This document shows positions 9,896 to 18,826 of a stretch of DNA of 64,000 nt, in pieces; within the stretch, counting starts at the first letter, position 1, and each line of letters begins with the position of its first letter. A program made the translations under genes and the position numbers. The notes beneath the pieces were generated by a model. The model did not search any database. It saw only the letters and a program-made list of their open reading frames with translations, and had not been told where the DNA came from. The DNA is from Chryseobacterium sp. MEBOG06 (GTDB lineage Bacteria; Bacteroidota; Bacteroidia; Flavobacteriales; Weeksellaceae), in NCBI RefSeq assembly GCF_021869765.1, contig NZ_CP084580.1, positions 1,922,001 to 1,986,000 on the forward strand, written 5' to 3'.

Positions 9896-11284
9896 ATGAT
9901 ACATTGGAACAAACAATATAATCTTTTTATACAGGTTTCGGCCTTTTCAATTGTGCTTTTCAGCTGCGATGTTGCCAGGCCTTATACAACAAGTCAGACT
10001 GTTCCGGATAGTTTGTACGGAGAAACCGGGGCAGATTCCAGTAAGAACATGGCTGTACTTTCGTGGAAGGAAATCTTTAAAGATCCCTTATTGCAGGACC
10101 TTATTTCTGAAGGAATTGCTAATAATCTGGATTTGAAAACGGCAGCGGCAAACCTTAAGGCAGCCGAGGCTAATTTTGTACAGAGTAAACAGGCATTTCT
10201 GCCTTCACTTTCAGGAAATGCTTCTGCAGGAGCATATGATCCATCCAGTTCGCAGGCCTCTGCTTCACAGATCTATCAGCTTTATGCCCTTTCATCATGG
10301 CAGGTAGATATTTGGGGTAAACTCAAAAGTACCAAAAGATCAATGTATGCCACTTATCTGGCGAGCGAAGCGTATCGACAGGCTGTGCAAACGCAACTGA
10401 TAGCGAATATTGCTGTAACTTACTATCAATTATTGGCTTATGATGAGCAATTGAATATTGTACAGCAGTCTCTTGATGTGTATTCTAAAGATACAGAAAC
10501 CATGAAGATCTTAAAAAACAGTAATGTGGTAACTGGTGCTGCTGTAGTACAAAGTGCAGCCAACTATTATGCTGTAAAATCTACTGTGCCTGATATTAAA
10601 AACAATATTCGGCAGAGCGAAAACACGATGGCTTTACTACTTGGCCGGACACCGGGGCCTGTAAAAAGGGATGCCATTTTTAATGAGCAGGTATATAGTG
10701 AATTGTCAGTGGGAGTTCCCGCTCAGTTATTAGCCAACAGACCTGATGTAAAGGAAGCCGAGCTACAGCTCAGAAGTAATTTTGAACAGATCAATGTAGC
10801 CAGAACGGCTTTCTATCCTGCCTTAACAATAACAGGGCAAGCAGGTTTATATGCAACACAGCTCAATTCATTTTTTAATGCCGGAGCTTTTTTTGCCAAT
10901 ATTATTGGAGGGTTGGCGCAGCCGATCTTTAATAACGGGCTTAATAAGCAAAAGCTGAAAGTAGCACAGGCTAATTATGAAGCAGCAGAATACAATTACA
11001 GCAAGGTTTTATTGACCGCAGGACAGGAAGTATCCAATGCTTTATATCAATATCAGATGGTGGATGAGAAGTTTTCTTCCCGTAAAGAACAGATTGAAAA
11101 TCTTGAAAAAGCCGTTTACTTCACAAAAGAACTTTTAAAATATACCAGCGCAACCAATTATACGGATGTTCTTACTTCAGAGCAGAGTCTTTTAAGTGCA
11201 AGGCAGAGTGCTGTTACAGATAAATTGCAGCAGCTTCAGGCGGTAGTCAACCTGTATGCAGCTTTAGGAGGAGGATGGAAATAA
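9896..11284 (+). CDS. Outer-membrane efflux channel, TolC/NodT type lipoprotein
   Basis: A 462-residue RND-type outer-membrane factor. The N-terminal signal ends in a lipobox-like LFSC (C24). Two repeated outer-membrane efflux domains follow, each with the alpha-helical barrel pattern (ANLKAAEANFVQSKQAFLPSLSG; later RPDVKEAELQLRSNFEQINVARTAFYPALTITG). It completes the tripartite pump encoded by the two preceding genes. The start at 9896 gives the lipoprotein signal directly. Confidence 0.92.
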   Translation: MIHWNKQYNLFIQVSAFSIVLFSCDVARPYTTSQTVPDSLYGETGADSSKNMAVLSWKEIFKDPLLQDLISEGIANNLDLKTAAANLKAAEANFVQSKQAFLPSLSGNASAGAYDPSSSQASASQIYQLYALSSWQVDIWGKLKSTKRSMYATYLASEAYRQAVQTQLIANIAVTYYQLLAYDEQLNIVQQSLDVYSKDTETMKILKNSNVVTGAAVVQSAANYYAVKSTVPDIKNNIRQSENTMALLLGRTPGPVKRDAIFNEQVYSELSVGVPAQLLANRPDVKEAELQLRSNFEQINVARTAFYPALTITGQAGLYATQLNSFFNAGAFFANIIGGLAQPIFNNGLNKQKLKVAQANYEAAEYNYSKVLLTAGQEVSNALYQYQMVDEKFSSRKEQIENLEKAVYFTKELLKYTSATNYTDVLTSEQSLLSARQSAVTDKLQQLQAVVNLYAALGGGWK

Positions 11285-11297
11285 GCATTTTTTATCT

Positions 11298-11334
11298 ATA
11301 AATACTCGATACTTTAAACTTATAGAGTATTTAT
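11298..11334. terminator. Hairpin after the efflux operon
   Basis: ATAAATACTC / GAGTATTTAT, a perfect 10-base AT-rich stem with a 17-base loop, starting 14 bases after the channel gene stop. A second imperfect hairpin (AACC...CTGTA / TACAG...GGTT) lies at about 11364-11392 and may serve the TonB receptor gene read from the other strand. Confidence 0.5.
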
Positions 11335-11412
11335 TGACGGTTTTAATGATTCAAAAAAATAAAAAACCCGAACTGTAAAATACAGCCCAGGTTCTATCAA
11401 GATTAAAAAAAA

Positions 11413-13848
11413 TTAAAAAGAATACCCTACAGAAACCATTACATTTCTTGGAGCTCCCGGGAATCCTCGTGTATAATCAAACCCGCCCAGGAAATAATAT
11501 TTATCAAAGATATTATTGACATTCACTGCCATTTTCATTTTTCCGATGTGATAATAGACTGCTGCATTTACTGTAGTATAAGATGGCCACTGTCCCCAAA
11601 GTGCATTTCCTCCGCTGTCTTTGCCAATGCTGTTATCCATACGTCTGGTGTCTACATAATAGACTCCGGCACCGAAACCAAGCCCTTTCAAAGCGGTAGT
11701 AGAAAAGACATATTTCATCCACATACTGGCCATATTCTTAGGAGCTCCCGGTAATGCCTGCCCAACTTCAGAAGCTATGGATGAAGATTTTACCTCCGTG
11801 TAGTTATAGGTATAATTTCCCATAATCTGAAACTCTCTGGTGAGCTGTCCTCGGATGTCCAGTTCCACCCCTTTGGAAAGGGCTTTTCCAGACTGTCTGT
11901 ATACCGGAAATCCGGTGGTACTGATCTCTCCCGTAGCAATGAGCATATTTCTGCGCTCAATCTGGAAAAGAGAAAGATCCATTTGTAGCTGGTTCTTGAA
12001 AAATCCGGTCTTAAGCCCGGTCTCAATCTGGAAGCTATGTTCAGCACTAAATGCCTTATCGGCACCGTAATCCTGATAATTTTGGATGAAATTTGCTCCT
12101 ATAGGAGCGAAACCTTGTGAGTAGCTTGCAAAATAGTTGATCTGATCATTGATTTGATATGTTAATCCAATTCGGGGCAGCCATGCATTTTGTGTAGCGC
12201 TGTAACGGTTGGCAGAACTGATCGTTTCCGAATAATAATGTTCGTGGCGGAGTCCCAGAATAAGTTTCAGCCTTTCAGCAAAAGATATCTGATCCTGTAC
12301 ATAGATTCCTGTGGTCTTATACGGGCTTAAAAAAGGATAGCTTCCTTGTGGCAGCCATACATAATTGGTAAGATCATGCGTTGTATAGGTCGGATTATTA
12401 AGATCAAAGGTCAGAGGAACTACTTTTCCGTCTACTTTCTGCTGCCGGGCCTCCCGCTGCTGATTATTGCTGTCTCCTTCATATTGCGCATAATCTACTC
12501 CGGCTATCAGATGATGCTGTATTTTACTTCCTGTAAGATCCCATTTCAGGTATACTACAGAATTATCTGTGTAATCTTTTCCGTGACGGTCAAAGAAACG
12601 CATGTTCATAATTGTATTGTTGGGAGCATCAGCATAGGTGTTCAGTGTACGGTGTTCATTAACGTCTTCCTGGTAAACCGACTTCATATAGCTGGCGTTT
12701 AATGACAGATTATGGGTAAGCCGCTGGCTGAACCTTGCGCTTAAGGATAAAGTTCTGGTGTTGTAAAAGTCTGAAGGCTGGCTTAATGTAAATGAGCGGG
12801 GTAGGGCATAAAAATCGTTATTCCTTAAACCCATTCCACGGTCCAGATACCCATGGAACTGATCATATACCAGGTCTATATCCAGCTGAGTTCCATCAAG
12901 AGGTTTAAAAGTAAATGACGGAGCAATCATAAAGTTTTTTTGCTGATTGACATTTCTGAATGTTTTGCTGTCTTCATATCCGGCATTCAGACGGTATAGA
13001 ATTTTCTTGTCTTTATCCAGAGGTCCTGTAAGGTCAATACTCGTCCGGATTGTCTGAAAACTGCCGACTGAGAAATTAACAGATCCTTTTTGTTTGTCCA
13101 AAGGCTTTTTAGTTACCATATTGATGGTTCCTCCGGGAGTAATATCCCCGAATAATGACGCTCCCGGACCTTTTAAAACAGAAACACTTTCCAGATTGAT
13201 CGTTAGCGGTGACCGGTAATAGCTGTTTCCATAACTATAGCCTGACCGCAATCCGTTGACAAGGCGGATACCGGTTTCATAGCCGCTTTTAAAACCACGG
13301 ATAATGAGGTCATCATAAGACGAAGCTGTGGTGACACCTGCCAGATCCTGTGCTATTTCACGGGTGGTATAAGCCTGTTTGTCCTCCATAAATTCGCTGC
13401 TTACAATAGATACAGACTGGGGAAGATCTTTAAGATTACCGGAAAATTTTCCACCCAGTTCCAAAGTATTGGTGAGATAAGAATTATTTCTGCGGGCTGT
13501 GACCAAAATTTCCTGAATATCTGTTTGATTTTCAGCCATGCGGATTGTTATTCCGTTTTTATCATCATAAGAAAGGGAATCCAGAGTAATATTCGATCCT
13601 GAATACCCTTTTGCATTAATCATCAACTGAGCCGGATACTGAACCGGATTGCCAAATTGAAATTTTCCATCTTTATTCGTAATGGCCGATGTTCCCTGGT
13701 TGATGGAAACCGTCGCATTGGAAATTATTTTACCCTCCTGATTCAGTACCGTTCCGAAAATAGTATGGGTTTCCTGTGCTGATAAGGCAAAAGGAAGTAA
13801 GAGCATTATACCATTGATGTATAATACCTTTTTGGTGATGTGCTTCAT
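11413..13848 (-). CDS. TonB-dependent siderophore-type receptor
   Basis: An 811-residue outer-membrane receptor. After a signal peptide (about 1-24, ending LSAQ) comes a carboxypeptidase-regulatory-like domain (HTIFGTVLNQEGKIISNATVSI), then the plug with VSVLKGPGASLFGDITPGGTINMVTKKP, characteristic of the ferric-siderophore receptor group, and a 22-strand barrel ending in an aromatic residue (VSVGYSF). It moves a metal chelate across the outer membrane with TonB energy. It is the last gene of the long operon that begins with nickel chaperone genes, so a nickel- or cobalt-metallophore is a reasonable alternative to iron; this is inferred from context only. Confidence 0.9.
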   Translation of the reverse strand: MKHITKKVLYINGIMLLLPFALSAQETHTIFGTVLNQEGKIISNATVSINQGTSAITNKDGKFQFGNPVQYPAQLMINAKGYSGSNITLDSLSYDDKNGITIRMAENQTDIQEILVTARRNNSYLTNTLELGGKFSGNLKDLPQSVSIVSSEFMEDKQAYTTREIAQDLAGVTTASSYDDLIIRGFKSGYETGIRLVNGLRSGYSYGNSYYRSPLTINLESVSVLKGPGASLFGDITPGGTINMVTKKPLDKQKGSVNFSVGSFQTIRTSIDLTGPLDKDKKILYRLNAGYEDSKTFRNVNQQKNFMIAPSFTFKPLDGTQLDIDLVYDQFHGYLDRGMGLRNNDFYALPRSFTLSQPSDFYNTRTLSLSARFSQRLTHNLSLNASYMKSVYQEDVNEHRTLNTYADAPNNTIMNMRFFDRHGKDYTDNSVVYLKWDLTGSKIQHHLIAGVDYAQYEGDSNNQQREARQQKVDGKVVPLTFDLNNPTYTTHDLTNYVWLPQGSYPFLSPYKTTGIYVQDQISFAERLKLILGLRHEHYYSETISSANRYSATQNAWLPRIGLTYQINDQINYFASYSQGFAPIGANFIQNYQDYGADKAFSAEHSFQIETGLKTGFFKNQLQMDLSLFQIERRNMLIATGEISTTGFPVYRQSGKALSKGVELDIRGQLTREFQIMGNYTYNYTEVKSSSIASEVGQALPGAPKNMASMWMKYVFSTTALKGLGFGAGVYYVDTRRMDNSIGKDSGGNALWGQWPSYTTVNAAVYYHIGKMKMAVNVNNIFDKYYFLGGFDYTRGFPGAPRNVMVSVGYSF

Positions 13849-13877
13849 TGTATCTTTCTACGCTGCCGTAGTGTTTA

Positions 13878-14396
13878 TTATTTTGTTGTAATCATTAATT
13901 CCATATGCAATGTAGGGTAGGTGCCTTCATAGCAGGATTTCAGTAATTTAAATTCCTGTTTCAGCCAATAATCATAGGCTCCCTGCAGGAAGGGATGAGT
14001 GTGGAGGTATAAACGTTTTATATGTTTCTGTTGTGCTGTTTTTACCAGTTCCTGAAATAATCGGGACGCAATTCCTGTTCTTCTGTATTCCGGGTTAACG
14101 AACAGCCTTGCTACTTCTACTGTCGTTTCTTCATCAATGTTCAGATGGGAAAAACGGTAGTCATAGGGCATCATTCCGATAACACCAATCAGCTTTCCGG
14201 ATGCTGTTCTGGCTTGTAAAAAAGCTCCGGTAGGAGACTGAATATAGTTTTGCTCAAAGTTGACCAGATCTTTTGGAACAATCAGAGGATCAAGTAACGG
14301 ATACAGCTGACGTCTGAATTCCATCACATATGGAAGGACTTCAAAAACATGGTAGTCTTCTACTGATGAAATAATTATTTCTTCATGATTTTTCAT
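13878..14396 (-). CDS. GNAT family N-acetyltransferase
   Basis: A 172-residue single-domain GNAT protein. Motif A is visible as EVARLFVNPEYRRTGIASRLFQELVKTA, giving the acetyl-CoA pyrophosphate-binding R-x-x-G-I-A pattern. It sits 29 bases before the TonB receptor gene and 5 bases after the ABC ATPase gene, inside the metal-uptake operon. Its substrate is unknown; it might act on a metallophore or a peptide, but this is only suggested by location. Confidence 0.85.
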   Translation of the reverse strand: MKNHEEIIISSVEDYHVFEVLPYVMEFRRQLYPLLDPLIVPKDLVNFEQNYIQSPTGAFLQARTASGKLIGVIGMMPYDYRFSHLNIDEETTVEVARLFVNPEYRRTGIASRLFQELVKTAQQKHIKRLYLHTHPFLQGAYDYWLKQEFKLLKSCYEGTYPTLHMELMITTK

Positions 14397-14401
14397 ATAT
14401 T

Positions 14402-15172
14402 TTATTTTAATTGAGGTGTAAATATTGGGGTTCCCTGATTGTCGGCTACGGATAAAGGAACCTGATAGGTATCTTCCAGAAGCTTTTTCAGCAAGTCTTT
14501 TTCCAGTGATTGAACAGGGGTCAGTTCATGGTGGTGCATTACAAAAAAATCATCTCCAAAAAGAAAAGCGAGATTAGGATCATGCATTACACACAAAACT
14601 GTAGTTCCCTCATTCACCAGCTGGCGGATTGCCTCCAGAACGGCTACCTGATAATGCAGATCCAGATGATTGGTAGGTTCATCAAGCATCAGAACATCAG
14701 GTTTCTGAACCATTACCCGGCATAAAAGTACCAGCTGACGCTCTCCACCGGAAAGAGAGGTATAGGGTTTATCCTTTAAATGGATTAAATTAAATTTCTG
14801 CAGGATATTCTCAACTTCTTTATAGTCCTGTTTTTGGGGAGAAAATCTTGAAAAAGTGGCCCTGCCGGTTAATATCACATCAAAAACAGTGAATGGAAAA
14901 GTAGTTTGATGGATTTGGTTTAAAAATCCCAGACGGATCGGTTTTGAAGTTCCTATTTTAATTTTTCGACGCTCCTTATCTCCGATCCGGATATTGCCCC
15001 GATAGCGCTTTTCCAGCCCGGCAATGATCTTGAATAAAGTAGATTTACCACTTCCGTTTCTTCCAAGAATGACAGAAAGTTTACCCTTTTGAAATTGAGC
15101 ATTTACATTCTTCAGGACTTCATCTTTTCCATAACCGAAAGAAAGCTGTTCTATAGAAATAATATTGTTCAT
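14402..15172 (-). CDS. FecE/FepC-type ABC transporter ATP-binding protein
   Basis: A 256-residue ABC ATPase with Walker A GRNGSGKSTL (about 37-46), Q-loop in LGFLNQIHQ, signature LSGGERQLVLLCR and Walker B VLMLDEPTNHLD. It belongs to the group that drives metal-chelate or cobalamin import. Its start overlaps the stop of the permease gene by 4 bases (ATGA), indicating translational coupling. It would power uptake of whatever the substrate-binding lipoprotein and permease of the same operon handle. Confidence 0.93.
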   Translation of the reverse strand: MNNIISIEQLSFGYGKDEVLKNVNAQFQKGKLSVILGRNGSGKSTLFKIIAGLEKRYRGNIRIGDKERRKIKIGTSKPIRLGFLNQIHQTTFPFTVFDVILTGRATFSRFSPQKQDYKEVENILQKFNLIHLKDKPYTSLSGGERQLVLLCRVMVQKPDVLMLDEPTNHLDLHYQVAVLEAIRQLVNEGTTVLCVMHDPNLAFLFGDDFFVMHHHELTPVQSLEKDLLKKLLEDTYQVPLSVADNQGTPIFTPQLK

Positions 15173-16179
15173 GAGTTCCAGTTTATGGCGTTTCGACGCA
15201 TTAAATAAATAAAAACAGGAGCTCCTATAATCATAGTAAACACTCCGATCGGAATTTCAAAGGGCATCGCTGTACGTGAAAAATCATCAATTAACAGTAA
15301 AAAAGTTCCTCCGATACTTATATTGGCCCAAACTGTAATGGAATTGTTTGGCCCGAAAATCATTCTGCTGATGTGAGGGACAATTAACCCAAAGAGGCTG
15401 ATCACTCCTACGGCCGCTACTGATGATGCTGTAATCATGGTTGCTGCTGCCATCAGGATCAGTTTCAACACTGTCGGATTAACTCCAACAGCCATTGCCT
15501 CCTGATCTCCCAAAGCTAAAAGGTTGAGCTTCCAGCGAAGAATAATGATAATAAAAAGACCAATAAGAACAGGAAATATTGCAGTATGTACTTTCTGCCA
15601 TGAAGCTGTGTGCAGGTTTCCCATGGTCCACTGTATAATAGCCTGTAATTTATAAGGATCACTCAGGTATTGTAACACCGTCAGTAAAGCAGTAAACACT
15701 CCTGACACAATCATTCCTGCAAGAACCATACTTACAATGGAGGTTTTGGCTCCGGCATAAGACACAAGGTAGGTAATTGCCACAGCGATGACTCCAAAAA
15801 TAAACGCCGAAGTATTAACTGCCATAACAGGGAATAACATCGCTAATGCCGCGCCAAATGCGGAGCCTGAAGAAATTCCAAGAGTGAACGGGTCAACAAT
15901 AGGATTTCTGAAAACAGCCTGCAATACTCCTCCGGAAGAAGCCAGAGAAGCCCCCACCAGAAAAGTTAGGATAATCCGGGGTAGACGGACCTGCCACAGG
16001 ATTGTAGGCAGACTTCCCTGTAGGACAAGATCGTCTTTAGAAATACCTAATTCCAGAGCGATATGATGAAATAGTTCTCCAAAACCGATATTCTGGCTGG
16101 AGCCTATGATCAGTGAGATACATAACAGGATAATAGGTAATAGGATCAGTAAAGCTCCTTTTTTAACGTTCTTTATCAT
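15169..16179 (-). CDS. FecCD-type ABC transporter permease
   Basis: A 336-residue polytopic inner-membrane protein of the BtuC/FecCD family with about ten membrane segments. Family hallmarks are RLPRIILTFLVGASLASSGGVLQAVFRNPIVDPFTLGISSGSAFGA and, near the C-terminus, GLIVPHISRMIFGPNN. It forms the translocation pore as a homodimer, since only one permease gene is present. Its start overlaps the stop of the binding-protein gene by one base. Confidence 0.93.
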   Translation of the reverse strand: MIKNVKKGALLILLPIILLCISLIIGSSQNIGFGELFHHIALELGISKDDLVLQGSLPTILWQVRLPRIILTFLVGASLASSGGVLQAVFRNPIVDPFTLGISSGSAFGAALAMLFPVMAVNTSAFIFGVIAVAITYLVSYAGAKTSIVSMVLAGMIVSGVFTALLTVLQYLSDPYKLQAIIQWTMGNLHTASWQKVHTAIFPVLIGLFIIIILRWKLNLLALGDQEAMAVGVNPTVLKLILMAAATMITASSVAAVGVISLFGLIVPHISRMIFGPNNSITVWANISIGGTFLLLIDDFSRTAMPFEIPIGVFTMIIGAPVFIYLMRRNAINWNS

Positions 16180-17192
16180 CAGATCAACCCTTTTTTTCCA
16201 TAGATCACTTCAAAAGCTTTTTTTACATCCTGATCCAGCTGTTCCTGTGTATACTCCGGCATACACCAGTGGCGAAGCTGTTTGGCAAACAGCATAAACT
16301 TCACAGTATGCGGATCATATGGGAATGATGGTGACATTACGAAGACCTGCTTATTTTTTACGGCTGGGAGAGCTGCCAGCTCCTTCAGGCTGTAAACGTC
16401 CGACAGTTTGGAATTCCATAGAACAATCAGATCAGGGTTCCATTTATACATGGTTTCTGCGCTGATATTAGGTGCTTCTACGGGAACCGGACATACATTT
16501 TGGGCTCCTGATAATGTAATAGCCATATCAATCAGGCTTCCTTTTCCTGAAGTAGACATAATACGTCCTTTTGACCAGGCATAATAAATTTTTTTCGGAG
16601 AAGTTTCTCTGGAGGCTCTCATTTTTTTTACTTCTTCAGAAACGTATCTCGTAATTTCCTCTGCGCGTTTTTGCTTTCCAAGCAGCTTCCCTACATTTTT
16701 CAGCTCATCAAGAATTTTTTCATCGTTTAAAGAAGAAAAAGTAAATACAGGAATTCCCAGATTTTCAATTTGGGTAATATTATCCTGATCTGTATTGAAT
16801 GTGAGTACCAAATCAGGTTGGAGCCCAACAATACTTTCTGCATTGCTGGATTGTCCTCCGAAAGTGGGTGTGGGAATGCTTTTATTTTTAATCCGGTCAT
16901 CCAGCTTGGACAGAAAGTTGTAAGTGTCTTCCATTTCATAAATCTGCTGAGGAATTCCTACAATTTTTTCACCTGCCTGAAGCATATAAACATCATCTAC
17001 AAGGGCATTGTATAAAACTACAACGCGCTTTGCTTCGTGGGGAAGGATTATTGTTTTTCCTCTGCTGTCTGTTGCGGTGACTTCGGTATTGGCTGAGGTT
17101 TCTTTATTACCCGAATTTTTTTGGTTATTACAGCTCTGCAGCATTAATATAACCGCAGAAAAGCTTGTAATAAAAAGATTTTTAATTTTCAT
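16179..17192 (-). CDS. ABC transporter substrate-binding lipoprotein, metal-chelate type
   Basis: A 337-residue FecB/BtuF-like periplasmic binding protein. The signal ends in a lipobox LQSC (C21). The mature part shows the TROSPA-like start DSRGKTIILPHEAKRVVVLYN and the second-lobe motif LPAVKNKQVFVMSP. The fold class binds ferric siderophores, haem, cobalamin or nickel/cobalt chelates. Because the gene lies directly between a ureE-like gene (11-base overlap) and the permease gene, nickel delivery is my favoured reading, but no residue seen here proves the ligand. Confidence 0.88.
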   Translation of the reverse strand: MKIKNLFITSFSAVILMLQSCNNQKNSGNKETSANTEVTATDSRGKTIILPHEAKRVVVLYNALVDDVYMLQAGEKIVGIPQQIYEMEDTYNFLSKLDDRIKNKSIPTPTFGGQSSNAESIVGLQPDLVLTFNTDQDNITQIENLGIPVFTFSSLNDEKILDELKNVGKLLGKQKRAEEITRYVSEEVKKMRASRETSPKKIYYAWSKGRIMSTSGKGSLIDMAITLSGAQNVCPVPVEAPNISAETMYKWNPDLIVLWNSKLSDVYSLKELAALPAVKNKQVFVMSPSFPYDPHTVKFMLFAKQLRHWCMPEYTQEQLDQDVKKAFEVIYGKKGLI

Positions 17193-17658
17193 GTGTTTTA
17201 TTTTTTACCAGATATCGAAGTGACTGATTAGATAGCAGCTGTGTGTCTGTAAGCTCAATGCGTTCACCATACCTGAACGATAGCTGTTCATACAGACGTC
17301 CGTCATAAGGAACTGCAAATTGCTGGTTTGAGGTTAAAAATACAGGAAGATGCTGATTGCCGATAAAGTAGCAGAAGTCTGCAGCTTCAGTATCATTTTT
17401 TGCAGAAAAACATATGGTAAGACAGGGTTTGATCGTAATTACAGCGGCTAGTTTCCCATTACAATATAAATGATCTCCCTGCTGCCATTCCTTAAGGTTG
17501 CCTAATCTCAGCTCTAAAACTATCCCGGATCTGGTAATCCGGGTTAATTTTTGCTTTTTATTTTCAAACCATTCGAGTTCCAGAATATCAGGATAAGAAT
17601 CATTCGGATTTTCTCCTGTTTTCACATCATCTATTACGATTGGCTGTATTGTATTCAT
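17182..17658 (-). CDS. ureE: UreE-like nickel metallochaperone
   Basis: I read this 158-residue protein as UreE-like. The N-terminal half is a beta-rich domain (LTRITRSGIVLELRLGNLKEWQQGDHLY), and the C-terminal half has AADFCYFIGNQHLPVF, corresponding to the conserved G-N-x-H block that carries the nickel-binding histidine in UreE, followed by the YDGRLYEQLSFRYGERIE helix. The length fits the family (about 150), but the His-rich tail of some UreE proteins is absent. Its partners hypA and hypB lie directly upstream (gap of 3 bases to hypB), and the metal importer genes follow. No urease structural genes occur in the window. Confidence 0.7.
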   Translation of the reverse strand: MNTIQPIVIDDVKTGENPNDSYPDILELEWFENKKQKLTRITRSGIVLELRLGNLKEWQQGDHLYCNGKLAAVITIKPCLTICFSAKNDTEAADFCYFIGNQHLPVFLTSNQQFAVPYDGRLYEQLSFRYGERIELTDTQLLSNQSLRYLVKNKTHEN

Positions 17659-17661
17659 ATA

Positions 17662-18378
17662 TTAAGCTTCCTGGACAGCATTTTCTTTTTTTAATCTTAC
17701 TTTTTCTTTCAGCCAGCTGCACCATTCGTCTATTCCGTCTCCGTTTAAGGTGCTTATAGTGATCACTTCAAGGTTAGGATTCACTTCGTGGGCATCTTTT
17801 GTTACCGCTTCCACAGAGAATGGGACATAAGGCAGCAGGTCAGCTTTAGAAACAAGCATCAGCTCGCTGGTTAAAAACATACGCGGATATTTTTTAGGCT
17901 TATCATCTCCTTCAGTAGAAGCAAGAAGTGTTACCCGGTAATCTTCTCCAAGATCAAATGCAGAAGGACAAAGAAGGTTTCCTACATTTTCTATAAATAA
18001 CAGATCTACTCCGTCCAGATTGATATGATCCAGGGCCTGTAAGATCATTTGTGCTTCAATATGGCACATTCCTCCTGTTACGATCTGAAGTGCATCTATT
18101 CCAACTTCACGCATTCTAATGGCATCACGTTCTGTTTCAGGGTCACCTACAAGAACTGATATGTTGAGATCCTGGGCAAGACGCTTTCCTGTCTCCTGCA
18201 TCAGTGTTGTTTTTCCGGATCCGGGAGATGAACAAACATTAATGACACAAATATTCTTCAAACGTTCTCTTATGGCTTTGGCTACAAAATCATTAGCCTT
18301 TAATAAATGAAGTGTAGTATTATCACATTGAACCGATCCTACACGGTTTCCTAAACTTTTTGGGTTAGCTGTTGACAT
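17662..18378 (-). CDS. hypB: HypB nickel-inserting GTPase
   Basis: A 238-residue SIMIBI-class GTPase. It has the P-loop SSPGSGKTTL (about 52-61), the metal-site block GGMCHIEA (one Cys and one His, as in the G-domain metal site of HypB), FIENVGNLLCPSAFDLGE and the SKADLLPYV base-recognition motif. The N-terminal CxxCGC motif and His-rich stretch found in some HypB proteins are missing, so this is the minimal form that passes nickel on rather than storing it. It lies 3 bases after hypA. Known roles are nickel insertion into NiFe hydrogenase and, in Helicobacter, support of urease. Confidence 0.92.
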   Translation of the reverse strand: MSTANPKSLGNRVGSVQCDNTTLHLLKANDFVAKAIRERLKNICVINVCSSPGSGKTTLMQETGKRLAQDLNISVLVGDPETERDAIRMREVGIDALQIVTGGMCHIEAQMILQALDHINLDGVDLLFIENVGNLLCPSAFDLGEDYRVTLLASTEGDDKPKKYPRMFLTSELMLVSKADLLPYVPFSVEAVTKDAHEVNPNLEVITISTLNGDGIDEWCSWLKEKVRLKKENAVQEA

Positions 18379-18381
18379 ATT

Positions 18382-18735
18382 TTAATGATTTTTTTGTTTA
18401 AAAATTACTTTTGAAATAAAGAGTTCATTACCCTGAACAATATTGGCAGAGGCCGTTCCGCAGTCATCACACACAAACCTGTGGTACCTGACTTGGAAGT
18501 CTTTTTCACACCGGTCACAGTGTGCAATAATTTCGTTGACGAGAACTTCGAGTTCCATTTCCTGATAGTGGGGATGATCGGTAATAAATGCATCAAATGC
18601 ATTCTGGATCAGGACAGGTTGTACGTTAGATAAAAGTCCTGCCGTAACCTGAACCTTCTGAATATCTTCTGCTTTAGCGTCATAATGTTCTTCCAAAGTG
18701 TCAAAAATATCCTTCACTATACTTAATTCATGCAT
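18382..18735 (-). CDS. hypA: HypA nickel metallochaperone
   Basis: A 117-residue HypA with the diagnostic N-terminus MHELSI (His2 is the nickel ligand) and a zinc site made of CDRC and CDDC in the C-terminal half. It normally works with HypB to bring nickel to apo-enzymes. Its place as the first recognised gene in an operon with hypB, ureE-like and an importer supports a nickel-centred unit. No hydrogenase subunit or other hyp gene is present nearby. Confidence 0.92.
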   Translation of the reverse strand: MHELSIVKDIFDTLEEHYDAKAEDIQKVQVTAGLLSNVQPVLIQNAFDAFITDHPHYQEMELEVLVNEIIAHCDRCEKDFQVRYHRFVCDDCGTASANIVQGNELFISKVIFKQKNH

Positions 18736-18826
18736 AGCTTATATTTTTATAGGTGAAACTGATTATCCGGAATTTTTCAGATAACCTTAATAAGAATTTG
18801 GCTGCAAATAATCCATTACATGGAGC

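Noticed and set aside
18382-18735. HypA/HypB as evidence for a NiFe hydrogenase cluster
   Set aside because: No hydrogenase subunit, HypC-F or maturation protease is present in the window.
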